The translations under genes and the position numbers were made by a program. Below the pieces are notes generated by a model. That model was not told the origin of the DNA. It searched no databases and saw nothing but the letters and a program-made list of their open reading frames with translations. A stretch of DNA of 64,000 bases, from positions 1 through 64,000 of the forward strand of contig NZ_JABAGC010000007.1 of assembly GCF_012843905.1 (NCBI RefSeq), written 5' to 3'. The stretch is from Clostridium sp. SM-530-WT-3G (lineage in GTDB: Bacteria > Bacillota > Clostridia > Clostridiales > Clostridiaceae). This document shows, one piece after another, positions 15,505 to 25,150 of the stretch. Positions within the stretch are counted from its first letter, which is position 1. Each line of letters begins with the position of its first letter.

Positions 15505-17802
15505 ATGAAAAATATATTCAAAATTTTCAAGAAGGATTTAAAAAATATATTTACAAATTGGGTGGCTATAATAGTTGTTTTTGCTATAATGGCTATTCCA
15601 TCGTTATATTCTTTAGTAAATATAAAAGCGAACTGGGATCCTTATGGTAATACTAAGGGAATGAAAATTGCAATTATAAATAACGACAAAGGAACTACAT
15701 TTAAGGATAAGGATATTAATTTAGGAGAACAGTTGGTGGATAAGCTTAAAGATAATGACACTATAGATTGGCAGTTTGTTGATAATGTAGATGAAGCGAA
15801 AAAAAATCTTATTATGGAAAAATATTATGCCACAATAGAAATTCCGGAAGATTTCTCTGAAAATGTTACTACTTTGGTTGAGAAAGATGTTAAAAATCCT
15901 AAATTAATTTATACAGTTAATGAAAAGATGAATGCTGTTGCGCCTAAAATAACTGATACTGCTGTAGATACTGTTAAAACTCAACTGGATCAGAATATTG
16001 TAAAAACAGTAACTGGTATTGTGTTTAGATTATGTGATGAAATTGGAATAGATATAGAAAATAACAGACCAGAACTTAGAAAAATTATAGATAAAGTATA
16101 TGATTTAGATGAAAATATGCCTGATATTGAAAAGACATTAGATGCATCTATAGATGGAACTGTATCAGTATCTGAGCTTTTAGAAAAGATAAATTCAGTA
16201 ATTCCCAATATAAATGATATGATCCAAACAGGGAATGATTTTATTAATGATAGTCAAGAAAGACTTAATAATGCACAAGGAAATTTTGATGATGATTCTG
16301 ATATAATTAAGAAAAATTTAGTATCAGCAGAAAGTTCGTTAGATGATGCAGAAGTTATACTCAAAAATGTTGATGAAAATTTATTACCTGAAACAGCAAA
16401 GAAATCTCTTATAACTACTTCAGATACACTTAAAGCATTAAAGGTTACAAATAACGAAGTAATAAGTAAATTAGAAGACATTACAAAAGCTATAGATAAA
16501 GTAGATGATATATCAATTTCTAAACCTAAGATTGATGAAAATATTCAAAATCAGGAAGAAATAGCCAAACTTATGGATGTTTATAATAAGCAAGTTAAAT
16601 TATTAAAAGAGACTAAAAAGAATCTAAAAGACACAAAAGCAACAATAAATGATATTATAGGAAGACTAAACACAATAAATCAACAATTAGATGATATAAA
16701 AAGTAGAATTGATAATAAATTAAACGATCTTGAAAACGGAAAGCCACTTGACACTCAAGAACTTACTGATTTTAGAAAAGTATTAGCAGATGTTCATACA
16801 CATGTATCAAGTGCTATAGAGGATTTTGATTCACAAGTAGTACCTTTTGTAAATGATAGTATTAGCTCATTAAACAATTTATCTGAACAAGGATCAATGT
16901 TGTTAGGACAGACTGAAGAACTTATTCCAGATATACAAAATGTTATAGGTACATTTGCAAATGTTTCAGACCAATCTCGTGATGAATTAATTAAGCTAAA
17001 GGAAAAGATGCCTGATATAAGAAATCAAGTTCATAAATTAGCAGAAAAACTTAAAGAAATTGATAATAAAGAAGATGTAGATGAATTGCTTGAGCTTATA
17101 ACAAATGACTGGCAAGCTCAAAGTAATTTTATGGCTAGCCCTGTAGAATTAGAAGATAATAGATTGTTTCCTATACCTAACTATGGAAGTGCAGTTACAC
17201 CATTCTATACTATATTGTGTTTGTGGGTAGGAGGATATATGCTTTCTATCTTACTTGAAACTGAAGTGGATGAAATGGAAGATGGTACTCGTCCAAAGAA
17301 GTATGAAGTGTATTTTGGTAAATGGCTTTTATTCATATTTATAGGAATATTCCAAGCTACTATAGCAAGTTTAGGTGCACTATACATTTTAGGAAGTTAT
17401 GCTGTTCATCCTGTTATGTTTGTATTTTACTCAATTTTTGTGTCAATAGTATTTATGACAATTATTTATACAGCTGTAAGTTTATTTGCCCATGGTGGAA
17501 TAATTATTGGAATAGTACTTTTAGTTATGCAAGTTGCAGGTACAAGTGGTAACTTCCCAATAGAGGTTAATCCTGAAATCTATCAAGTTATATTCCCATA
17601 TCTACCATTTACATATGCTATAAGTGGTATGAGACAAGTGCTGATGGGAATTGTTTATTCAGTCCTATTAAAAGATTTGGCAATCCTTGGTGGAATGATG
17701 ATAGGATCTATAGTAATAGGAGTAACGTGTAAGAAGTTCACAAATAAGTGGATAGATAAGTTTACTGAAAAATTAAAAGAAAGTAAATTCCTGATTGGAT
17801 AA
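15505..17802 (+). CDS. YhgE/Pip-domain membrane protein (first copy)
   Basis: The protein has 765 residues and the ABC-2-like architecture of the YhgE/Pip (phage infection protein) family. One N-terminal membrane helix at about 15-37 (WVAIIVVFAIMAIPSLYSLVN) is followed by NIKANWDPYGNTKGMKIAIINNDKG. A ~500-residue outside domain rich in coiled coil comes next. Five or so helices lie at about 565-760 (PFYTILCLWVGGYMLSILLE, YAVHPVMFVFYSIFVSIVFM). L. lactis Pip is a phage adsorption receptor; otherwise the family is thought to act in export or envelope function. A paralogue follows 36 bp downstream. A palindromic operator overlaps the promoter. Confidence 0.9.
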   Translation: MKNIFKIFKKDLKNIFTNWVAIIVVFAIMAIPSLYSLVNIKANWDPYGNTKGMKIAIINNDKGTTFKDKDINLGEQLVDKLKDNDTIDWQFVDNVDEAKKNLIMEKYYATIEIPEDFSENVTTLVEKDVKNPKLIYTVNEKMNAVAPKITDTAVDTVKTQLDQNIVKTVTGIVFRLCDEIGIDIENNRPELRKIIDKVYDLDENMPDIEKTLDASIDGTVSVSELLEKINSVIPNINDMIQTGNDFINDSQERLNNAQGNFDDDSDIIKKNLVSAESSLDDAEVILKNVDENLLPETAKKSLITTSDTLKALKVTNNEVISKLEDITKAIDKVDDISISKPKIDENIQNQEEIAKLMDVYNKQVKLLKETKKNLKDTKATINDIIGRLNTINQQLDDIKSRIDNKLNDLENGKPLDTQELTDFRKVLADVHTHVSSAIEDFDSQVVPFVNDSISSLNNLSEQGSMLLGQTEELIPDIQNVIGTFANVSDQSRDELIKLKEKMPDIRNQVHKLAEKLKEIDNKEDVDELLELITNDWQAQSNFMASPVELEDNRLFPIPNYGSAVTPFYTILCLWVGGYMLSILLETEVDEMEDGTRPKKYEVYFGKWLLFIFIGIFQATIASLGALYILGSYAVHPVMFVFYSIFVSIVFMTIIYTAVSLFAHGGIIIGIVLLVMQVAGTSGNFPIEVNPEIYQVIFPYLPFTYAISGMRQVLMGIVYSVLLKDLAILGGMMIGSIVIGVTCKKFTNKWIDKFTEKLKESKFLIG

Positions 17803-17838
17803 AAATTTTGCTTATTAAGAGTACAGAGGTATTAAAAA

Positions 17839-20127
17839 ATGAAAAATATATTGAGGATATATAAAAGAGATGTAAAAAGAATATGTACTAATTGGGCAGC
17901 GTTAATAATGGCAATTATACTTGTTATAATTCCATCTTTGTATTCGCTGATAAATATTAAAGCATCTTGGGATCCATATTCAAATACGGGAGGATTAAAA
18001 GTTGCTGTAGTAAACAATGATAAAGGTACTGTTTTTAAAGAACAAAATGTTAATGTAGGTGAAGAGTTAGTAGAAAAGCTTAAAGGTAATGATAAGCTAG
18101 GATGGGTCTTCACAGATGAAGAATCTGCTAAAAATGGATTGCTAGAAGAAAAATATTATGCAAGTATAGTTATTCCAGAAAACTTCTCAGAACAAGTTAC
18201 TACAGTAGCTAAAAAAGATGTTGTTAAACCCAAGCTTATCTATACAGTTAATGAAAAAAAGAATTCAATAGCACCAAAAATAACAGATAAAGGAGCTAAA
18301 ACTGTAAGAAATCAAGTTGATGAAAATGTGGTAAAAACTGTATCAGGTATAATGTTTAGAGTATTAGATGAAACAGGAATTGAGATAGAAGGCAAAAGAG
18401 GTGATATAAGAAAAGTAATTAATGAAGTTTGTGACCTTAATGAACAGATGCCAGAGATTGAGAATATATTAGATGAAACTATAAGTGGAACTGATCAGAT
18501 AAATAATTTACTAAATAAAACTAGTGAATTAATTCCAACAATATCTGATACACTTGGAACAACTAATGATTTCTTAAATAATAGTAAGGAATTTTTAGAT
18601 ACTACTCAGAATGAATTGTCTGATATATCGCCTAGCATAAAGCAGGATTTAGTTTTATCACAAACTGCTCTTGATAATACAAGTGTAAAACTAAAAAATC
18701 TTGATGAAAACATAATTCCAGAAGTTGCAGAAAAAACTCTTATAGATGTAAGAGATACAGCAGAAGCTACTAAGGCAACTGCAAAATCAACAAAGGATAA
18801 GCTTACTAATATTAAGAAATTTTTAAATAAACTTATAGATTATAATTTGCCTGATCTTAATCTAAATATTGGAGATGATCCAACATTAAATCAAATAAAA
18901 GATGATATTAATGCGCAATATGAATCTTTTGATGATATGAAGGATAGTTTTAAAAAGATTAATAAAAGTATAGATAATATTATTAATGTATTAGATAAAG
19001 CTGATGATAAGCTTGATTTATTAATAAAAAAATGTAACGAGAAATTAGATGATATTAAAAATGGTGGCGGATTAGATACACAAACATTAACTGATACAAG
19101 AGAATTAGTTGATGAAGCAGATTCTTTAGTAAGTGATGTATTAGATAGCTATGATTCAGAAATAGTTAATGGAATTACCAATGCATTTGATTCTGTAAGA
19201 GTAATAATAGATAATAGTATGTCAATAGTTAAAGAAGCAAATGATACATTACCACAATTACAAGATGTGTTAAATTCAACATATAATGTTACTGATTATT
19301 CACAAGAACAATTAAATAAATTAAAAGAGAAATTCCCAGATTTAAAAGATAAAGTTGGTGAAATATCTGATAAGCTTAAGGAATTTGATGATAATGGGAA
19401 ATTCGATGAACTTTTAGATATGATAACAAATGACTGGAAGGCACAAAGTAATTTCTTGGCTTCTCCAATTGAAGTTCAAGATAATAGATTATTCCCAATA
19501 CCTAATTATGGTTCATCAAGTGCACCATTCTACACTATTTTATGTTTATGGGTTGGGGCACTTATAGGTGCAGCATTGTTATCATTCCATGTGGATGAAT
19601 TAGATGAAGGAATACCATTAAAAAATTATGAAGTTTACTTTGGAAAGATGTTAACATTCCTTACATTTGCAATATTAGAAGCTATAGTTGCAGGAGTTGG
19701 AGCAGTTAGTTTCCTAGGGGTTTATGCAGTACATCCTGTTATGTTTGTAGTATATTGTATATTTGTAAGTATTGTATTTACTATAATCATATATACTGCG
19801 GCTAGTCTTCTTGATGATGTTGGTAAGACTTTCATAGTTGTACTTCTTGTATTACAACTTGCAGGAACAGGTGGTGTATTCCCTATAGAAGTAGCGCCAC
19901 CTATATTCCAAAAAATATATAAGTTTCTTCCATTTACATATGCAACTAGTGGAATTAGACAGATTGTTGGTGGAATAGTATATGATATATTTATTAGGGA
20001 TATTAAGTTCTTATGTCTTTATGCAGGAGTATCCCTAGTATTAGGAGTAGGATTAAAAGGATTATTAAATAAATTATCCGAACCAATATTTGAAAAATTG
20101 TATTCTAGTGGAATACTAAAACATTAA
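17839..20127 (+). CDS. YhgE/Pip-domain membrane protein (second copy)
   Basis: A 762-residue paralogue of the preceding gene with the same plan: N-terminal helix (WAALIMAIILVIIPSLYSLI), NIKASWDPYSNTGGLKVAVVNNDKG, a long coiled-coil outside region, then the C-terminal membrane domain. Conserved stretches such as SAPFYTILCLWVG and YAVHPVMFVVYCIFVSIVF are nearly identical to copy 1, while the middle has drifted. This fits tandem duplication followed by divergence of the outside part, perhaps giving a hetero-oligomer. No promoter is evident in the 36-bp gap, so the two are probably one transcript, closed by the terminator at 20137. Confidence 0.9.
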   Translation: MKNILRIYKRDVKRICTNWAALIMAIILVIIPSLYSLINIKASWDPYSNTGGLKVAVVNNDKGTVFKEQNVNVGEELVEKLKGNDKLGWVFTDEESAKNGLLEEKYYASIVIPENFSEQVTTVAKKDVVKPKLIYTVNEKKNSIAPKITDKGAKTVRNQVDENVVKTVSGIMFRVLDETGIEIEGKRGDIRKVINEVCDLNEQMPEIENILDETISGTDQINNLLNKTSELIPTISDTLGTTNDFLNNSKEFLDTTQNELSDISPSIKQDLVLSQTALDNTSVKLKNLDENIIPEVAEKTLIDVRDTAEATKATAKSTKDKLTNIKKFLNKLIDYNLPDLNLNIGDDPTLNQIKDDINAQYESFDDMKDSFKKINKSIDNIINVLDKADDKLDLLIKKCNEKLDDIKNGGGLDTQTLTDTRELVDEADSLVSDVLDSYDSEIVNGITNAFDSVRVIIDNSMSIVKEANDTLPQLQDVLNSTYNVTDYSQEQLNKLKEKFPDLKDKVGEISDKLKEFDDNGKFDELLDMITNDWKAQSNFLASPIEVQDNRLFPIPNYGSSSAPFYTILCLWVGALIGAALLSFHVDELDEGIPLKNYEVYFGKMLTFLTFAILEAIVAGVGAVSFLGVYAVHPVMFVVYCIFVSIVFTIIIYTAASLLDDVGKTFIVVLLVLQLAGTGGVFPIEVAPPIFQKIYKFLPFTYATSGIRQIVGGIVYDIFIRDIKFLCLYAGVSLVLGVGLKGLLNKLSEPIFEKLYSSGILKH

Positions 20128-20136
20128 TTTAGTAAA

Positions 20137-20174
20137 AATAATAGTTTGATGTAATTTCAAACTATTATTTTTGT
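20137..20174 (+). terminator. terminator of the yhgE pair
   Basis: Thirteen-base perfect arms 20137-20149 (AATAATAGTTTGA) and 20157-20169 across a seven-base loop, then TTTTT. Confidence 0.9.
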
Positions 20175-20265
20175 TTAAAGATATTTCAGCAAATATAAAA
20201 TGAATAAGCTATATTATAAATAGAGAATTAGATTAAGTAATTAAAAAATATATACATAATAGTAT

Positions 20266-20306
20266 TTACGTATTCATATAATTAAGTGAATTATATGAAT
20301 ACGTAA
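20266..20306. promoter_or_regulatory. 18-bp inverted repeat just before tspO
   Basis: Arms 20266-20283 (TTACGTATTCATATAATT) and 20289-20306 are perfectly complementary around AAGTG. It ends three bases before the ribosome binding site GAGGTG (20309-20314). In RNA it would be a strong hairpin beside the site; in DNA it would be a large operator. Confidence 0.6.
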
Positions 20307-20320
20307 TTGAGGTGTTATAA

Positions 20321-20821
20321 GTGGAGAAGGTGAATAATAGGAAAAAGATAAGGTTTATACCACTTGTATTGTCTATTGGTATACCACTCTTATTTGGTGG
20401 AATAACATCATTATTTATGCCTAATATGAAAGGTGTATACAGTGAACTTGTAAAACCAATATTTGCACCACCATCTTTTGTATTTCCAATCGTATGGACA
20501 ATATTATATATAATGATGGGGATTGCAGCTTATAAGGTATATATACTTAAATATGAAGGGATAGATGTTAGTTCAGCATTATTTGTCTATTCAATACAGC
20601 TTTTATTGAATTTTTTATGGCCATTTATATTCTTTGGCTTTAGGCTTTATGGAATAGCCTTTATTGAATTGATAATTTTGGTTCTTTTTGTAATTCTGAC
20701 AATAAAAAGATTTTATGATAAGGCAGGAAAGGAAGCAGCACTACTTATGATTCCATATTTAATATGGTTAGTTTATGCTGGTGTACTTAACTTTTATGTA
20801 TGGATGCTTAATGAAATGTAA
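20321..20821 (+). CDS. tspO: TspO/MBR-family membrane protein
   Basis: A five-helix membrane protein of 166 residues, the usual size. Family marks are PNMKGVYSELVKPIFAPPSFVFPIVWTILYIMMGIAAYKVY and LNFLWPFIFFGFRLYGIAFIELIILV, with the tryptophan-rich helices and the PYLIWLVYAGVLNFYVWMLN end. TspO proteins bind porphyrins and other hydrophobic ligands and are linked to tetrapyrrole turnover and stress; the exact role in clostridia is not established. The start is GTG with GAGGTG six bases upstream. An 18-bp inverted repeat lies immediately before that site and likely controls expression. Confidence 0.92.
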   Translation: MEKVNNRKKIRFIPLVLSIGIPLLFGGITSLFMPNMKGVYSELVKPIFAPPSFVFPIVWTILYIMMGIAAYKVYILKYEGIDVSSALFVYSIQLLLNFLWPFIFFGFRLYGIAFIELIILVLFVILTIKRFYDKAGKEAALLMIPYLIWLVYAGVLNFYVWMLNEM

Positions 20822-20827
20822 TTATTA

Positions 20828-20904
20828 ATTCAGTTAACAAATAAAAATCTATAAGATTTTTCACCTTAAACTGTTAATTGTTACTTGTTAACTGTTAACT
20901 GAAT
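20828..20904. repeat. AGTTAAC-array inverted repeat, copy A
   Basis: The left end 20828-20839 (ATTCAGTTAACA) is the exact reverse complement of the right end 20893-20904. The right side (20871-20904) carries a run of CTGTTAA-like units; its reverse complement nearly equals the left array of copy C. An AAAAATCT/AGATTTTT hairpin sits inside. Copy A lies between tspO and topB. Confidence 0.7.
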
Positions 20905-20991
20905 GTTTTGTGTGAAGCTGGTTTTATTTTGGAATTAGTGTTAATATATATATTGCTGAAAATAATAACCGAGAGGAGGAATTAAAATAGC

Positions 20992-23148
20992 ATGGCGAAA
21001 GTTATTATTGCTGAAAAACCATCTGTTGCGAAAAATATTGCAGATGCGTTTAAGATAAAAACTAGGAAAGATGGCTATTTTGAAGGCAACGGCTATTATA
21101 TAACGTGGGCATTTGGGCATCTTTTGCAGCTTTTTGATGCAAAAGACTATGATGAAAATATGAAGGGATGGAGATTTGAAAAGTTTCCTTTTATACCAGA
21201 ACATTTTTTATATAAGGTAAAATGCGACGGCGTTGATAGAACGATAGAAGATAAAGGTGCTAAAAAGCAACTGGGAATAATTAAAGATCTTATAGATAAA
21301 GATGATGTTGATGGGATTATTTCAGCTACAGACTTTGATAGAGAAGGACAGGTAATAGCAGACGAAATATTTGATTACTTTAAAGTTGAAAAACCTATAT
21401 ATAGATTATTGCTTAATGAATGGACTCCTGATGAAGTTAAAAAAGGAATGGAGAACTTAAAAGACAATAAGGAAATGCAGTCATTACAAGATGCAGGTAT
21501 AGGAAGACAGTGGAGCGATTGGATAATAGGTATTAATCTAACTTCTGTAAGTACATTAAAGTATAAATTTGAAGAAAATAAAACAATTAATATAGGAAGA
21601 GTTTTACTTCCAACATTAAAGATTATTTATGATAGAGATAAAGAAATAGAGAATTTTACGGCAACTACTTATTACAAATTAATAAGTAATTTTAAGAATT
21701 CTAATAACGAAGAATTTGAAGGATTATATTATGAAAATGAATCTGAAAAATTCGATAAAAAAGAGGATTTGAATAAATTGCTACCAATGCTTGAGGGAAG
21801 CACTGCAAAGATTATTGATAAGCAAACTGAATCTAAGAAGGAATATCCACCTTATTTATTTAACTTATCAAATCTTCAAGGATATATAACAAGTAAGTAT
21901 AAGGGATGGACATCTGACAAAGTTTTAAAGGTTGCACAATCTCTGTATGAAAAGAAACTTACAACATATCCAAGAACAGCAAGTGTTGTACTAGAAGAAA
22001 GTTTAGTAGATAGAGCAAGAAAGGTTTTAGAAACTCATAAAACTGGACTTCCATATGAGAATGAAATAAAATTTACAAAATCAAAAAGGATTTTTGATAG
22101 TTCAAAAGTTGAAAGCCATAGTGCTATAACTCCTACATATATTAAGCCATCTGGACTTAGTGCAGATGAAAAAATAGTATACGAGGCTATAAAGAATAGA
22201 TTTATAATGCAATTTATGCCTATAGCACAATATGAAGAAACAAAAGTTACTCTTAAAAGTAATAATCCTGAAGTAAAAGGAACATTTATTTCAAAGGGCA
22301 AAGTTAAACTTGTAGAAGGATGGAAGGTAGTAGAAAAAATAGAAAGTAAGGATGTTATCCTTCCCAAAATAGAAGTAGATGAAAATGTAGATGTAATTAA
22401 ATCAAAGGTAAGTTCAGTTACTAAAAAACCTCCAAAGCATCATACAGAAAAAACACTTCTTAGAGTTATGGAAACCTGTGGAAAAGGTGTTGAAGGAAAA
22501 GAAGATTCTGAAGAGATGATGCAAGCTATATTAAGTGGATTTAGTATAGGAACACCAGCTACAAGAGCAGAAACTATAAAAAAACTTAAGGATATAGGGT
22601 ATTTAAAAACTAAGGGAAAAAGTCTTATATGTACAGAGCTTGGAAGAAATATAGTTGAAATATTTCCAGTAAAAGAGCTTCTTGACCTTGAATATACAGG
22701 AAGACTTGAAAAAACTCTTTCAGATATTGAAAAAGGAAAGTTTGCAAAAAATGATTTTATTAAGTTGATCACAGATTTTACTATAAAGTCTGTAGAACTT
22801 ATAAAAAATGATACAGGAGCTTTATCAAGATTTAAGGTGGAAATACCCGAAGACGTTGAAAATATAGGACCGTGTCCAATATGCGGAAATCCAGTAATAG
22901 AAACTGAAAAGTCATTTAGTTGTAGTAATTGGAAAAATGGATGTAAGTATACTATATGGAAAGATGACAAATATATAGCTTCTTTTGGTAAGAAGGTTTC
23001 TAAGGAAATGGTACAGCTTCTTTTAAAGAACGGTAAAGTTGGATTTAGAAATTTAAAGAGTAAAAAAGGTAATACTTTTTCTGCATATTTCAGATATGAA
23101 AGAAACGAGCAGACAGGTTATTTAAATTGGAAAATAGAATTTATTTAA
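20992..23148 (+). CDS. topB: DNA topoisomerase III
   Basis: A type IA topoisomerase of 718 residues that cuts and passes single DNA strands to decatenate DNA and resolve recombination and replication intermediates. The N-terminal Toprim domain begins KVIIAEKPSVAKNIADAF with the catalytic Glu, and ATDFDREGQVIADEI carries the DxD metal site. The active-site tyrosine lies in TTYPRTAS, near residue 327. A zinc ribbon occurs near residue 625 (GPCPICGNPV, then CSNWKNGCKYTIWK), followed by a C-terminal tail. The ATG follows GAGAGGAGGA with slightly long spacing. Copy A of the AGTTAAC repeat lies in its leader. Confidence 0.96.
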   Translation: MAKVIIAEKPSVAKNIADAFKIKTRKDGYFEGNGYYITWAFGHLLQLFDAKDYDENMKGWRFEKFPFIPEHFLYKVKCDGVDRTIEDKGAKKQLGIIKDLIDKDDVDGIISATDFDREGQVIADEIFDYFKVEKPIYRLLLNEWTPDEVKKGMENLKDNKEMQSLQDAGIGRQWSDWIIGINLTSVSTLKYKFEENKTINIGRVLLPTLKIIYDRDKEIENFTATTYYKLISNFKNSNNEEFEGLYYENESEKFDKKEDLNKLLPMLEGSTAKIIDKQTESKKEYPPYLFNLSNLQGYITSKYKGWTSDKVLKVAQSLYEKKLTTYPRTASVVLEESLVDRARKVLETHKTGLPYENEIKFTKSKRIFDSSKVESHSAITPTYIKPSGLSADEKIVYEAIKNRFIMQFMPIAQYEETKVTLKSNNPEVKGTFISKGKVKLVEGWKVVEKIESKDVILPKIEVDENVDVIKSKVSSVTKKPPKHHTEKTLLRVMETCGKGVEGKEDSEEMMQAILSGFSIGTPATRAETIKKLKDIGYLKTKGKSLICTELGRNIVEIFPVKELLDLEYTGRLEKTLSDIEKGKFAKNDFIKLITDFTIKSVELIKNDTGALSRFKVEIPEDVENIGPCPICGNPVIETEKSFSCSNWKNGCKYTIWKDDKYIASFGKKVSKEMVQLLLKNGKVGFRNLKSKKGNTFSAYFRYERNEQTGYLNWKIEFI

Positions 23149-23163
23149 TATTTAAAATAAATA

Positions 23164-23203
23164 GATGAGGATGAGGATAAATTAATTAACCTCATCTTTT
23201 TTT
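23164..23203 (+). terminator. terminator of topB
   Basis: GATGAGG (two overlapping copies at 23164-23176) pairs with CCTCATC (23190-23196), followed by seven Ts. Confidence 0.85.
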
Positions 23204-23315
23204 ATAATAAAGTCTATTATTGTGAGAGAATTCAGTATGAGAAATAAAGTATATGAATAGGAAAGTAAGAATATATTTTACTAGTGTTGTATTATTTATC
23301 ATTAGGAGGACAAAA

Positions 23316-24026
23316 ATGAATAATGTTAAATTGATAAAAAAGTTAACTATGTATTTTTTGCCAGTAGTATTAGCTCATATTATATTCACACTTATAGATA
23401 AAAGTATTCAATTAAAAAATAATGATGTAGATCTTAGATTGAGTATTATACACTTATCAATATATTTCTACTTTTTTGTTGTCCCCATATATTTAATGAT
23501 TTTAAATGTTGTTTACAGTGTTAAAAAGGAAATGAAAGACTACTATGATAATATTAAACTTGGAGCTATTAGTATAGTATGCGCAAATATATTAGTACTG
23601 ATAATAAATATTATTTCATCTTGCTTCACAAGATTCTCATATGTAAATATTTTAATTGAATTTTTTATTATACTTATACCAGAATTAATAATGTTTGGAA
23701 TGATAAGCTTTTTGGGAGGATATTTAGTAAAGAAACAAGACGATGATTTTGAAGAAGAAACTTTAGAAGGTCTTAAGATTCCAGAGAGAGAAGTGGAGTT
23801 TTATAAAAATAATGAAATATGTGATGGAATGAAAGATGAATCTGATGAAATATTAGAAAAAGAACAAGACCAGTATGAATTAACTAAAAATGAAAGCAAA
23901 GTAAAAGAGGGTGAAGAGATTTATGATAAGCCAATAGTATTAGATATAAATAATTGGGATCAAATAGAAAAATCAATACAGAATAACGATATAAATAAAA
24001 TTGATAAAGAGGATAATGACAGCTAA
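23316..24026 (+). CDS. four-helix membrane protein, unknown
   Basis: I do not recognise this 236-residue protein. Four hydrophobic segments can be seen at about residues 10-28, 42-66, 85-110 and 115-140, each strongly apolar (YFLPVVLAHIIFTLI; FYFFVVPIYLMILNVVYSV). The last ~90 residues form a very acidic, polar tail that would lie in the cytoplasm. The frame opens earlier at 23253, but ATG 23316 has a textbook AGGAGG seven bases upstream and fits the first helix, so it is chosen. It is a single gene between topB and the ABC importer. Confidence 0.65.
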   Translation: MNNVKLIKKLTMYFLPVVLAHIIFTLIDKSIQLKNNDVDLRLSIIHLSIYFYFFVVPIYLMILNVVYSVKKEMKDYYDNIKLGAISIVCANILVLIINIISSCFTRFSYVNILIEFFIILIPELIMFGMISFLGGYLVKKQDDDFEEETLEGLKIPEREVEFYKNNEICDGMKDESDEILEKEQDQYELTKNESKVKEGEEIYDKPIVLDINNWDQIEKSIQNNDINKIDKEDNDS

Positions 24027-24101
24027 TATTTGAAGTAAAATGAACAATATTAAATTACATTTCATATTATACACCATAAATATTATTAGGAGATGTACTT
24101 A

Positions 24102-25115
24102 ATGAAAAAGGAGCCAAAAGTATTAATTTCAATAATAGCAGTTTTTTTAGTCATATTTTCAATGCTAGGATGTAATGGGAGAAAATCAAGCGAAGGAAAG
24201 GTAAAAGTAAGATTAAATGAAGTAACTCGGTCAATTTTTTATGCACCTATGTATATAGCTATTGAAAAAGGATATTTTGCTGAAAATAATATTGAAATTG
24301 ATTTACAGACAGGACAAGGGGCAGATAAGGTAATGCAGGCTGTTTTGAGCAATTCTGCAGATATTGGATTCTGTGGACCAGAACAAGTTATTTATATTAA
24401 TAATCAAGGAAGAGAAGATTATCCTATCTTATTTGCTCAGCTTACTCAAAAAGATGGTTCTTTTTTAGTGGGAAGAGAAAAAAGTAATAATTTCAATTGG
24501 AATGACATAAAAGGGAAAAACGTTATTGGTGGAAGACCTGGTGGTGTTCCTGCAATGGCATTAGAATATGCTATGAAAAAAAATAATATTATACCAAATG
24601 TAGATGTAAATATGGTTACAAATATTGATTTTGCAGCCACAGCAGGAGCATTTAAAGGTGGAACTGGAGATTATGTGGCATTATTTGAACCTACAGCTTC
24701 ATTAATTGAAAAAGAGGGTAGTGGAAAGGTTTTAGTTTCTATAGGTGAAGAAACAGGACTTATTCCATATACATGTTATTTTACTACTAAATCTTATATG
24801 GATAAGAACCAAGAGATAGTAGAAAACTTTACAAAGGCAATATATAAAGGTCAACAATGGTTTTTCAATAATTCTACAGATGAAATAGCAGAATGTATAA
24901 GTCCATATTTTCCAGGAACAGATATGGATACAATAAAGACAGTTATTGATAATTATAAAAATATAGATGCTTTGGCTCATAATCCAGAAATAAAAGAGGA
25001 AAATTTAAATAGGCTTATGGATATAATTCAAGATTATGATTCGGGTTTAATGCCACAAAGACCAAGCTTTGATAAGATTGTTGACAACGCTTTTGCACAA
25101 AAGGCTATGAAATAG
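24102..25115 (+). CDS. ABC importer substrate-binding lipoprotein (NitT/TauT class)
   Basis: The protein has 337 residues and a lipoprotein signal ending LVIFSMLGC; the Cys would be lipidated and hold the protein on the outer face of the membrane. The mature part is an NMT1/SsuA-like fold: VRLNEVTRSIFYAPMYIAIEKGYFAENNIEIDL at the start and GQGADKVMQAVLSNSADIGFCGPEQ forming the ligand cleft. The family binds sulfonates, nitrate, taurine or thiamine-precursor pyrimidines. No riboswitch is seen upstream, so the ligand stays open. ATG 24093 is in frame but abuts the ribosome site, so 24102 is chosen. It starts a three-gene importer operon. Confidence 0.9.
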   Translation: MKKEPKVLISIIAVFLVIFSMLGCNGRKSSEGKVKVRLNEVTRSIFYAPMYIAIEKGYFAENNIEIDLQTGQGADKVMQAVLSNSADIGFCGPEQVIYINNQGREDYPILFAQLTQKDGSFLVGREKSNNFNWNDIKGKNVIGGRPGGVPAMALEYAMKKNNIIPNVDVNMVTNIDFAATAGAFKGGTGDYVALFEPTASLIEKEGSGKVLVSIGEETGLIPYTCYFTTKSYMDKNQEIVENFTKAIYKGQQWFFNNSTDEIAECISPYFPGTDMDTIKTVIDNYKNIDALAHNPEIKEENLNRLMDIIQDYDSGLMPQRPSFDKIVDNAFAQKAMK

Positions 25116-25150
25116 TTTTTATAGTCAAAAGAGTATAAGGTGGTGTTAAT

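Noticed and set aside
22440-22970. 176-residue minus-strand frame inside topB
   Set aside because: It lies wholly within the conserved topB coding region; Ser/Phe-rich antisense frames are usual opposite Lys/Glu-rich genes.
24027-24101. Riboswitch (thiamine or similar) before the ABC importer
   Set aside because: The gap is only 75 bases and lacks the conserved TPP-riboswitch words or a supporting fold.
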